Origin: Annona cherimola
Lineage: Eukaryota; Streptophyta; Magnoliopsida; Magnoliales; Annonaceae
Reading direction: 5' to 3'
Length of the DNA stretch: 64,000 nt
Assembly (NCBI GenBank): GCA_030490835.1
Contig: CM059973.1
Location: 82,413,221-82,477,220 of the forward strand
Shown here: piece after piece, positions 45,501-55,999 of the stretch
Layout of the letters: the number at the start of each line of letters is the position of its first letter
How positions within the stretch are numbered: the first letter of the stretch is position 1
Made by a program: the position numbers and the translations under genes
The notes under the pieces: model-generated
Databases searched by the model: none
What the model was told of the DNA's origin: nothing
What the model saw: the letters and a program-made list of their open reading frames with translations, nothing else

Positions 45501-48103
45501 AGACATAGCTCATCAAGAATAAAATAGCAGCTATTTTCTGATTTTTCATCCAATTATATTGCAAATGCTTCGGAATCCAGTTTTGCCTGTCATTTTCAGA
45601 AATTCACATGGAAGACACTAAACCTCTTCATGTCAGATGAAACATTGCACGTCTCTGAAGAAACTATCACCACTACGTGCATTCTCCCAGAACTTTGCAA
45701 ACTTACAAGCCTCCATTTCCAGTAAAACACCAATGCTTCAGTCATTCAGACTTTGCCAAGAACTATTTTACACTAGTGAGAATGTGCAATTTTTTTTTTT
45801 TTTTAGGGAAGTCCCAGAGTTCCATTAGGAGAAAACATGCAGACTACAAACTCATCAAGACTAAGACTCTTATCCCATTGGAACATTTACCTTAATTAAT
45901 TCCCACTTCTCAGGTTCAGCTTTTAGTATCAACACTTCTGGTTTAGCTTATTTACCTTAATTATTGCTTTGTTATAAGAAAAAAGAAAAAAGAAGCAGTT
46001 CCCTCCAACCACAAAAATCCTAAGATGAGAACATGAAGTACATGGAGCAAAAAACAGATATACATGAGAAGACCATTCAGAAGTAACCCCCAAAGAAATT
46101 CCATCAGGAGATAAAAGAGGATTTTAGGAATGTGGATTCAAGACCCCTCATAAAAAGGCTTTTAGTATAAGAAAAATAAATTTTTATTCAAATGAACTAA
46201 CAGCCAAAATTGGAGACTAACTCAAGAAAGAATCATTTGGTCAAAGGCATTACAAGGATGAAGAAATAATCTAGAATGGCTTGGATGAAGGTGGTGGACA
46301 CATAGAGATTGTCGGCTTGAGCCAATGAGTAACTCAATAGAAATTGTTCTCGACACGTGAACAATGTAGCAACAATACAGAATAGCTGGAATAAGATTGC
46401 AATGGTATTATGGCAGTGACAGCAATGATGTATTTCAGCATGAATCTTCAGAAGCGTTTTCATTTTTTCATCCAAATCATTTCCACAACCCAAGAGAAAA
46501 CAAACAACTTTTGAAAGTACTTACTTTTATTGCCTTGTATTGATGAGTTAAGCCTGTGCTCTCCCTGTGTAGGAGGCAACATCCCTCCAAAACTCTAAGA
46601 GCAAGAGCAACTTCAGTGTCTGTTGCAGGGCCAGTTATATGCATTGGCTCCACACTGAATATATGATCCCACTTCAAAACAGGTTCATTTTTTGATGGTC
46701 TCAGTGTATTCTGAAACAGAACGGGAACAACTGGCACAAGCAATAGAGACCTACAGTTAAACTTTGAACCAAAAAGAAAGACAAAGCTTCCTGTATAACA
46801 AACAAAACATATTGACGAAATGAAATAAGGCCCAAAGAATCTAGCTTTTCAGTCCATAACCACAATATGGTGGGAAACATTGCAAATACAGATCACCAAG
46901 TTATCAACTATTTTGTAGGGAAATCCTTCATACACTGACATCCCAGGAAAGATCCAATACCATGATACCACGGCCTACATATCACAGCTCCAACCACAGC
47001 AATCTTAAGTATTATCAGCACAAGAACATTGGTTTCAGGCAACCAGTTCTAGGAAAGGAAATGCCAACATATTCATAATTAGGTTTATCGACATATCCTC
47101 ACAAAATTATTAAGACAAAAAGGAACAGCTTTTAATTCAACATACAACAAAAACAAAAGCGAAGTCATAGATATAAGGCCCACATGAGTGGTTTAAGATC
47201 TTAGAACAATGCTGTCTTAGAACTTATCTACTATAAGAGAGACTAGCAAACATAAATCAAGTAAACTAGATCACGAACCCCCAAAACGAATCTCAAAAGT
47301 AGCCAGAACCAAACTCTACAATGATCATATTTGTAGTTTGATAATCTCATTGCTGGCTGCAACTTGCAAGCCATGGTAAAGGGAATAGAATCATCTTACA
47401 AAAGGGAAATGGCGCATTGTCTGTTCAGGCTAACATTATCGCAATGGCGACCAAATTTCTAAGTACCACCGCTAGCTGTGAAAGGATGCAAGTTTCAAGT
47501 GTTGTTTAAGATTTAAGGCTTTATAAACCACCCCAACCATGAAGCTTGCCAAATTCAACAAAATGCATTCATCAACATAAACGGAGATCACAATCAAAAC
47601 CTTTTCAGGCAAAAAAATAAATCCAAAAATCATAGTCATTCATGGACAAGATACAAAATTCGAATAAGAAAATCCACTCAAAGGATGAAAAAAATTCGAG
47701 CTTGGCACTGGATCATAACAGCAGATATTTCATAATTTCTCATTCACAGCAAATGTTTCGTATTTCAATCTGGATTCATCTATCCAATCAAAAATATGGG
47801 AGAAGCCCAAATGAAAGACGAAAGACCTTGCAATTGCGGAATGGACTGAGTGCTGCAGAAGAGACGAATCGTGGCGTCTGATTCGGCGACGGATCGAAGG
47901 AATTTGAGGATGCTTCGGAGTCCGCGAACTCGCAGGAAGGAGAACTCGGCCTTGGCATCTCGTAGGCCGCTGCGGAGGGCAAGCGTCACCTCCCTCTTCA
48001 CTCGGTCTTTGTTGAGGGATGAAACAAGCTCCGCCACCGCCGGCGACGGAGGAGACGGGTTTTCACCATCCGGCGGGGCCCACGCTGGCTTTTTAAGATA
48101 CAT
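42540..48103 (-). CDS. Cdc14 / SIN-component family protein, 293 residues
   Basis: Five exons: 48103-47827, 46730-46525, 45428-45330, 43793-43720 and 42765-42540 (277, 206, 99, 74, 226 bases). All introns are GT-AG (1096, 1096, 1536, 954 bp); the sum is 882 bases, 293 codons plus TGA. An in-frame TGA two codons before the ATG fixes the start. Key stretches: LVSSLNKDRVKREVTLALRS (26-45), DAKAEFSFLRVRGLRSILKF (49-68), LQVVPVLFQNTLRPSKNEPV across the first junction, VALALRVLEGCCLLHREST, STRGILERGACLDALIAIML, AEFLLLVIGQINARDR. I match these to the plant family named after fission-yeast Cdc14, a partner of the Sid1 kinase in septation signalling. Helical, repeat-like and soluble; no membrane segment. 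The plant role is little known. The proline-rich first 24 residues are probably species-specific. Confidence 0.88.
44388..44900 (-). repeat. Duplicated pyrimidine-rich block inside intron 3
   Basis: GTCATTCACCTTTAATGTCA occurs three times: twice 44 bp apart (44431, 44475) and again near 44724. The flanks TTTTAGAG, CTTTCTCTTTCTTTTAGATT and GAAATTTAG-like also recur, so a unit of about 290 bp was duplicated and its first copy has a further 44-bp duplication. It lies wholly within the third intron and does not touch splice sites. Confidence 0.75.
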
Positions 48104-48382
48104 GTTTCAAGGCGTCGCGTGCTTGGAAGTGTTTGCAGATTGGCGGAGCTTGAATAGCTCTTAGCATCCTTCCTCTTCTTGTATTTGATTGTTGTATTTT
48201 GCAGAGTTAGATTGAGAGCGTGCGTCTGCAACCTTTGGCTACTGGCAACCCTTTCTGCGCCTGAAATTTGTTTTCGTGTTTGTTTTTTGCAACGAGGAAA
48301 ACATTTGCAACCTTTTAAATCATTTTCCCTAATTTACACCTAGCAGACCTATCCTTTTGTTTATCTTTTCTAGCCGTATAGA

Positions 48383-48390
48383 TTTTATAT
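48383..48390 (-). promoter_or_regulatory. Candidate TATA box of the Cdc14-like gene
   Basis: ATATAAAA on the minus strand about 280 bp before the ATG. It is the best TATA match upstream, but not unusual in AT-rich DNA. Confidence 0.3.
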
Positions 48391-48394
48391 TTAA

Positions 48395-50820
48395 TTATTT
48401 AGATTATTTCCAATTTCATCGCATAAATTCCGGTTTTGGCGCCCTTTGTTCACATTTTGACCCGAATATAGGTAACAGAGGTGCAAGTTCGTGGACGTAT
48501 TTGATAACCGGAAAAATAGGTGAAATTTTTTTTTCCGGTTGGCCTCGCCATTTTAATTAAGTGCGCCTATCAAAAAAAATTTGTGTATAGACTAATGAAA
48601 AATATATAAAAATGCAAAAACGTAAAAATGAAAATTGGATCCAAAGCATACATGCATTCTTTTCTTTGAAATTTGAAAAATTAAAAAGAAGTATTAAAAA
48701 AAAGTAAATTTTAAGGGGCCAATTGATCAAGGTGAAAAAATTTTAAAATTTTGCCCAACGGCAAATCAAACGATTGGCTGCCGGTTGTACATGAGCGGGG
48801 TAGTATATTTTTAGTTGGTAGAAACCTGCACAAGATTTTTTTTTTTTTTTTTTTTTTTTGATACATAAGAGTTGGAGTGACATGGTTTTTGATATAATGT
48901 TAATAAAAAAGGTATTAAACAAAATAAATGAATAAAATTTGATTTGATTACTAAGTTGAGCCCAAAATTTAGATAACATATTGAAATTTTTAGTAGGGTC
49001 TGCCTAACAAAGTATATCCCTTTATTTAGTATGAGTCCCCATTCAGTGTGTTGAAACTTTATTACACTCAGGTCATGTGCAAAATTTATCTTTTTAAAAT
49101 TTTTTATAAGTTATTAATCTAAGTGTAATACACATCGGTTAAAAAAGAAAAGAAAAAAAAAGAAAAAATCCTTTGACATATTTCCACCGGCTGTAAATGA
49201 TCAGCGTCCGTGGTTATTTCGTTAGCAGGAGCAGGAAACCAACCCATACGATGCGAGTGAGCATGTACCGATTGTTCCAAACAGGCAAACCGCATCAACT
49301 GTGCTGATCCCACCCACCTTAATAACAGTCCATAGCCAACACAATGCATGGTGGGGATTTGTCATGGTTGTTGATCAGAATGATCTCAGGTCAGCCATCT
49401 CTTCTTTTATTGTGTGTGTATATATATATATATATGTATATATGTATATTTTTTTGAGAAACATGTCAGCCATATCTATAGATGAACCTGTGCATAGACA
49501 ATCGAGGAATACGAAACTTTCTGAATGTCCTTTCGAAAGGCCGAACATATTTCAGGGCCCAAATTACTCCACTCTGGCGTCGTAGAGCTGGGCTTTGTTC
49601 CCAAAATGGTTGGCCTACTTCATCACTCCCTCACAATCACCTTATTAAAGTTACAAAAGTCACAAAATTATCAAAAAAGAAAAGAAAAGCTACGAGTCAT
49701 AATTTAGTTCAAAACAAAAATTACAAGTCGCAAAACTTCCAAAAAAATAAAAAAAAGTTGCAAGTTACATTGCAGCTAAGCGGGACAACACGATTTCATA
49801 GGTTTTAGAGGAAAGTGTACTCCAAAGGTGAGTAACGAGATCATTGTCTCTACTCAGTATTTAAACCTTACACCTTTAATTTACTAAATACTCCTTTAAT
49901 TTACTCCTTTAATTTACACTACTTTGCATATACTTACGTCAACCGTTTACGCTTACAGGGGTGGCTTACTCTTTTTTTTTTTTTTTTTTTCTCTCTCTCT
50001 CTCTCTCTTTTTACTTTGGGTCCCTGCCATGCATGTGATTCCTATCACTGGGACCGTTTGTAAGGAAGAGGAGGGACGAAGGGTCGCTAATGCAGGTGGA
50101 ATTTGACACGAGGTGGTTGCAGCGTTGGTCACCAGTAATTTCGGGACGATTCATTCATATTTAGTGTCAGGTTCATTAAAACCCGCAGGGGCCGCGGATC
50201 TCTAATTTCGCTCTCTCCATGTAGTCTACCATTTTTCCCCATTGTGCTGCTCGAATTGTTTGTTTAATATGGGGAACCATATGAAGCGGAAAGTAAATTA
50301 ATTTTAGGAAAGAGATAAGTCACAAAGTCAATTTTCAAGTTCAAATACAGTAAAAAGATATATGATGGGCATATACTTTAGGGTCTGTATCTTGTATGCA
50401 TGCTCGTGTTGCGGATATAGGTGGCCGAAATTTTTTTTTATTTTTTATTTATAAACGGATGACTTCTATTTAACGTAAATTTCAATCGTTTTTAAAAATC
50501 GGTTTGGTATATATTTTATCTTAAAATTTTGAAATTAATAAAATTTGCACAGGAAATTTTCATTTCATAAATTTGGCGCAGGTACTCATGCCCATTTTAT
50601 TGTTTTTAAAAACTAAAATAAAATACCCAATGAATTTTTGAAATTGCCAACTTTTGCAGGAAGAAAATTTTAAATCGAGCACACACTGACTGCCCAAACT
50701 GAGCCTGCAACACGGACAACCATATAAGATTGCCAACGTAAATTTTATAATGAGCAGAGATTTAGAAGAAACATTTCCTCCTTTTCAATTTTTTTTAAAA
50801 AATTATCATGAGAAAGTGAG
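48395..50820. other. Intergenic DNA with simple repeats and a partial family A arm
   Basis: Holds a 24-T run (48836-48859), a half foldback arm (49040-49130), (TA)n near 49425, and T20 followed by (CT)n at 49971-50008. Open frames (up to 108 codons) show no domain. A stretch at 50430-50690 shares the motif AACTAAAATAAAATACC with 33855-33890 and 41440-41460, a further dispersed repeat. Confidence 0.45.
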
Positions 50821-50824
50821 AATG

Positions 50825-51180
50825 TTTCAGTGCATTCTGATGTCACGAGGGTGCAAAACTTCTTCTTTTTTATATATATATTTGAAATTTTTTATGAGAT
50901 TGTTAATTTAATTGTATTTAATTAATAAGCCAAAATTTACTATTTTTATATTTGTGTATATATTTTTATTTTGAAAAACAAGGGTACTTTAGCCATTTTT
51001 AAGTGTCTAAAATATCCCTATATTTTAAAATAAAAAATATATATTTATATACCTCCAAAAATGATAAAACTTAATACATAAATTAAATACACATAGGTTA
51101 ACCATTTTATAAGAAAATTTTCAAAAAAAGTATATTAAAAATGGAGTTTTGTACCCTTATACATTGAAATTTCGATGCAT
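50825..51180. mobile_element. Foldback MITE, family A (GTGCATTGAAA end type)
   Basis: Ends AATGTTTCAGTGCATTCTGA and TGCATCAATGTGCATTGAAA. Arms AAAATTTACTATTTTTATAT and CCTCCAAAAATGATAAAACT. Centre GGTACTTTAGCCATTTTTAA / GTGTCTAAAATATCCC, as in 12440-12785. Confidence 0.65.
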
Positions 51181-51233
51181 CAATGTGCATTGAAATATTT
51201 CCCTGGGAAACCAAAACAATTAAGTAGTTAAAA

Positions 51234-51583
51234 AGTAATGTTTCCGTGCATCCAAATGCATTGAAGTTTTAATACACTTGGGTGTAAAATTTTTTTAAAT
51301 TTTAAAATTTTTGTAAGACTATTAATTAAATATATTTAATGTATAAACTAAGCTTTATTATTTTTTAAAATGTATGTATATTTTTCATTTTTTAAAAATG
51401 ACTAAAATTTTCCTATTTTTAAAGTAAATATACACATATCAAAAATGATAAAACTTAATATATACAAGTTAAATATACTTAAATTAATAATTTTATTAAA
51501 AATTTCAAAAAATTAAAAAAATATAAAATTTGCACCTAGATACATTAAAATTTTAATGCATCCGAATGTCTTGAAACATTACT
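51234..51583. mobile_element. Foldback MITE, family A, sharp termini
   Basis: AGTAATGTTTC at the left and GAAACATTACT at the right are exact inverts. The next 45 bases pair well (CCAAATGCATTGAAGTTTTA with TAAAATTTTAATGCATCCGA). It is 350 bp and follows 50825-51180 by about 50 bp. No clear TSD. Confidence 0.7.
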
Positions 51584-52156
51584 CAAAAATAAAACCATAC
51601 CAAAATGTTCAAAAAAGTGTTGGATTCCCACTTTTGTACTAAAAAACAAAGGCACCCTATATGCAATATTAGGATTCCCTTCAACAAAAATACAGGAGGA
51701 TTCGCTTGCTTCCTCACATTTTCGCCGTCGTTAATGGGTTGAAAATATTCATTTGCGGTGGGGCTCGCACAGTACATGAAATTAATTTTTATCTAAAATA
51801 AGTAAGATATTAGTACTAATATATCAAAAAGAAACGTAAAAAGAAGAAAGAATGGGAGGATGTAAATTAATTTCCATCATTAATTTGCTCAGAAATAATT
51901 TTCTATTCTTACTCAGTTCTCTTGAATTATGATGCATGCACCGAACAAATGGAAATGTAGAACGACAACCCCATTGCCTTGTTACTTGAAAGTTGAAACC
52001 AGTCGTTTTCTAGTTTTATATTTATACCTCAAAATTCCAAAACTCCAGCTCAGGTCCAAAAAACCGCGGGAAATTTGTCAACACATACAACCTGCATAGG
52101 CATCACCTACGCGCGTTCGACCCGCACGTTTCCGAGCACTGATCCTTTCCGACAGG

Positions 52157-52436
52157 GGTCAAAAAATATATTTTTTTTGTTTTTGAAAAATATTTTTATA
52201 AATATGTTAATCTAATTATATTTAATCTATAAAACAAGTTTTATCATTTTTAGATATGTATATATATTTATTTTGGATTTTTAAATACAGATTAAATACC
52301 CATGTATTTAAAAATCCAAAATAAATATATATACATATCTAAAAATGATAAAACTTGGTTTATAGATTAAATAAAACTAAATTAATATATTTATAAAAAT
52401 ATTTTTTTTAAAAAATAAAAAATATATTTTTTGATC
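52157..52436. mobile_element. Near-perfect palindrome, family A
   Basis: Left GTCAAAAAATATATTTTTTT to a centre near 52297, mirrored to AAAAATATATTTTTTGATC. Inner arms TTTTATCATTTTTAGATATG and CATATCTAAAAATGATAAAA are identical inverts, followed by TATATATTTATTTTGGAT. About 135 bp per arm with few mismatches, so it could yield a long double-stranded RNA if read. Confidence 0.75.
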
Positions 52437-52631
52437 ATTTTGAAATCACCGGATTTCATACCAGTCGGTAATGATCATTCGGCCACGTTTTCGTAGCCTG
52501 AGGATGCAGCCCCGTCCTCACGTTCACATATAATTTTTTTTTTGGATGAAGTTACGTACACAAGTATTAGTTTACCCAGTCATCCTAATTTCGCATCAGA
52601 TCAGATCACCATCTTTCATATATATATATAT

Positions 52632-53012
52632 GGGAGCTGTTCCGGTGCAGCGTCACTGCACCGGAACAGCCGTGCAGTGGCCCCAAAACGGGGCCCATAT
52701 GATCATGAAATCATGATCTACTCCACCCATTGTATTTAGAATAATATATTCTATTACCATACCAATTTTCATCGCAATCAGATATGTATATGGACCCCAT
52801 CTGAAAATGATACAAATCTAACATAATAAAATAGTTTAATGTAAATAGCAACTTTAAAGTATCTGATTGGGATGAAAATTGGTATGATTATAGAATACAT
52901 TATTCTAAATACAATGGGTGGAGTAGATCATGATTTCATGATCATGTGAGCCCTATTTTGGGGCCACTGCACGGCTGTTCCGGTGCAGTGACGCTGCACC
53001 GGAACAGCTCCC
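52632..53012. mobile_element. 381-bp MITE with 150-bp inverted repeats
   Basis: Both ends start GGGAGCTGTTCCGGTGCAG. The first 57 bases are identical, and about 150 bases pair with roughly ten mismatches around an 80-bp loop. Each terminus also contains a perfect nested hairpin (GCTGTTCCGGTGCAG, 5-base loop, CTGCACCGGAACAGC). Flanks are TA repeats on both sides, so the TSD could be TA or a 9-10 bp TA run. Superfamily uncertain (mariner-like or MULE-like). The high arm identity points to recent origin. Confidence 0.88.
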
Positions 53013-53224
53013 TATATATATATATCGCATCAATTAATAAATCTAAATTACCATAGTTGCAGTTGTATCCCATCTCTTTTTTGTATTTTTCACGTTTTCC
53101 TTGAAAATTATGGACTTTATAAATTGTTTAAAAAATTATTTCAATCCTATTTATGAAAAAACAATATTTTGACCAATAAACCCTTAAACCTTATTATAAC
53201 CATATTTTATACATGAGGTCTGAT

Positions 53225-53390
53225 CTTGTGCAACCAGCCCAAAAAATTACGAAAAATTAAAAATTCAAAAAAATACTTAAAAACATCCATAAATGATAAA
53301 ACCTGGTTTATAAATTTAATACATCTAGATTTACTTGCCCATGAAAAAAATAAAAAATATATGTTTTTGGGCCGAATGCACGGAGGCAGT
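53225..53390. mobile_element. Partial foldback MITE, family A
   Basis: AAAACATCCATAAATGATAA and AACCTGGTTTATAAATTTAA match the right arms of other members; the end reads TTTTTGGGCCGAATGCACGG. The left arm is missing. Confidence 0.4.
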
Positions 53391-53419
53391 CGAGCGTCCG
53401 GCCGCAAATGATCTGGCGT

Positions 53420-54775
53420 CTTTATATATTCCCCACCCAAACTTGATTAAAACCGTGAAATGATATACTTGGATCGTGACTTTTTACGGCAGTGAACATA
53501 AATTCTTAGAATTAAATATCTAATAAAAAATTCTTTTGAATTTATCTAAAGTATATTCCATTTTTTACGTCAACATAGAAACATTTTATTCGGTAACCAT
53601 CAAGATGATGCAAGGCACGGTATGTATAAAGGTTTTGTGTGTACATATATATATTTTTATGAAATGTATAAAGGCAGTATTATATCGCCTTAACAAATTT
53701 AGATGCACAATAAAAAAAATGGTTAAAATTAACAAATGAAGAGTTAAGCCGTCAAACATTTAATTATGCCATGGACAAGTGTTTTTGCAAGCAAAGTTTA
53801 TAAATGAGACAATTGCATGTAAATTACAATGCCGACGAACATTGCAACATATGAGCTGCTAGATAGATACATGAGGTGAACGCAAATTGCCTTTTAAACA
53901 GTAGCCAATTTCGCCGAAATTTGGATCTTCCAGAGTCGCCTCCATATATGCCAAATCTCCCGACAAGCGTTTGGAATGGAAAAATCTCGTGATATCTGTC
54001 CAGCCCCCATCATCTATCCATATATCGTCAGCTTTTGCTGCAGGCCTTTAGCCTGCTCAAGGTGACTTAGAAGTTCGAGATCCATATGGCGTGCAATTCT
54101 ATCTATTCCATTGTTGTCCTGCTAATCAATAGTTATACGAGATCATAAAACTTGTGGTGAAAATGTAATGACGTGTATTAAAAACAAGAAAATTTAAATT
54201 GAAAATATAAAAAGTTATATATTAAAATTCAAAAAGGTGTTTTGGGGATTAAAAAAATTGTATTGAGAATAAAAATACAGATTCCATTTAATGTTATTGC
54301 ATCTTTTAAAATAGGCCAGTGCTCGGAGCAATTTAAACTTCAATGCTAGATCAAGAAAAAAAATCATGTTTGCGCAAAGAGATTACAATCATATTACAAT
54401 CACAGGCGATATCATCCAGTGCCTATAATAATTGGAATTCCTCAACCGTAAAAAAAAATAAAATAAAATGAGTGGCTCTTTGCCAATGATTAAAAAATTT
54501 AAATAACTAGTCATTAACACACAAGGTTGACAAGAGTTGGCATCTATGAAGTGAAAACATGTGCTAAAGTAAAGAAAACAGAAATTTTTTTTTATAGAAA
54601 AGAAAGAGTCAGTTGACCAAAAGTCTTCATGAAAACCACAAAGAAATGCATTTCACTATATAGAAACATAATATAACAATGTCTATAATTAACATAAGCT
54701 TAAGAAAATTTTCGTCATAAGATCAAGTAACTTGATGATGTTAGCGTGATTTTGCTAGTTTAGGCTACCTTTTGC
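53420..54775. other. AT-rich intergenic DNA, no gene
   Basis: Short frames only. A GC-richer patch at 53900-54120 is closed by stops in all frames. Confidence 0.45.
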
Positions 54776-54781
54776 TAATGG

Positions 54782-54792
54782 TGGTATCAGAG
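54782..54792 (+). other. Primer-binding-site-like motif
   Basis: TGGTATCAGAG is the usual LTR-retrotransposon primer-binding motif for initiator Met tRNA. It lies about 250 bp before the retrotransposon-like repeat 55030-55990. No matching LTR pair or gag-pol was found, so this is suggestive only. Confidence 0.35.
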
Positions 54793-55029
54793 AAACAACA
54801 TGAGTGGTGACTCAAACGACGAGAGAACTTTAAGGTTAATCTATATTGTCTTACATGTGGACAAGGTATTAATTTGCATGGATTTCTCTTAATTATAGTC
54901 GAAGTGGTCAGTCAGAAACATATCCTACATGCATTAAGCTAGTCGTGGTAATAATTATGGGTGTTGGGACTACGACTCTATGATAAGTATGAGTGGATCG
55001 ATACCCAGAGCTAACTAGAGGTTGTGAAT

Positions 55030-55990
55030 TTTTGTGAATAATTATTTTTGATTGGTTTTGATGATGACAAAGGAAATACTTTTTTGTCATTGGTTTTAAT
55101 ACTATGAAATTGTAGTTTGGGATAATTTTGTGAAACTATGACCTTATATGAGATTTTGAAAAGATTGAAAAGAATAATGTGTTTGTGAAATTATTATTTT
55201 GAGTTATGATACAAATTATGATAAGATAAGATGTGATAAGATTGAGTTTGAAATTTGAAAATTGAATATGCTTTTTAGAATGCTTGGAATCATCTTGAAA
55301 TATGCTCACTTGATAACTTTATTTGGAATAATCATAAAATATACATTATGAGATGTGCTTAATTTTGAATTAAGATTAGTTTATTCATTTATGATTATCT
55401 TAAGTGGATCAACATGATTGAATAAAAACTTTTCCCAAAATTCGTATTTTGCAAAAAAATGGAGGAAAGGTTGACCTTTTGGAATAAAAAGTTAACATTC
55501 TAGTTTAGATTTCTTGTTGTCTCAATTAGAGCAGCAAAACCTTTGTGACGCGATAGAAACTAAAATTTCAAATAAATTAGATTTTCATGGAGACCTCTTA
55601 AGCTATCTTCTAGACAATGTTTCAAGGGATTAAGGCGCTATAAAAAGATAACTTAGGAGAGTTATATGACATCAAAAAAATGAAAAAAAAATATCGAAGT
55701 GCAAATTCTCGAAGGTGTTACTATTGGGTATTCAAAGCTACAAAGTGTTGATCAATTGAAGAGTTGCTACTTGCAGATGTGCTAAACTAGCTTGCTTTTC
55801 ATTTAAAGTTTTGTTCTTTACATTAGCTTAGTGTTGATGATGATTAAACTAAGAGAAAAGTTGTAATACCTTGGTGTCAATAGTGATCAAATTAAAAAAA
55901 AGTGAATCAAAATGTTGATTACTTCAAAAGCCTACCTGGAGCTTAGTACAAATCAAGAAGACAGTTGAACAAACTATATTGCTGTAAATT
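55030..55990 (+). repeat. Retrotransposon-like dispersed repeat, copy 2
   Basis: Carries GATTGGTTTTGATGATGAC, AAGGTTGACCTTTTGG, CAAAGCTACAAAGTGTTGAT, CAATTGAAGAGTTGC and GAGAAAAGTTGTAATACC, in the same order as the inverse of 24070-25200. Non-coding and AT-rich. Probably LTR-derived. The two copies are about 30 kb apart in opposite orientation. Confidence 0.55.
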
Positions 55991-55999
55991 GTATGTTAA

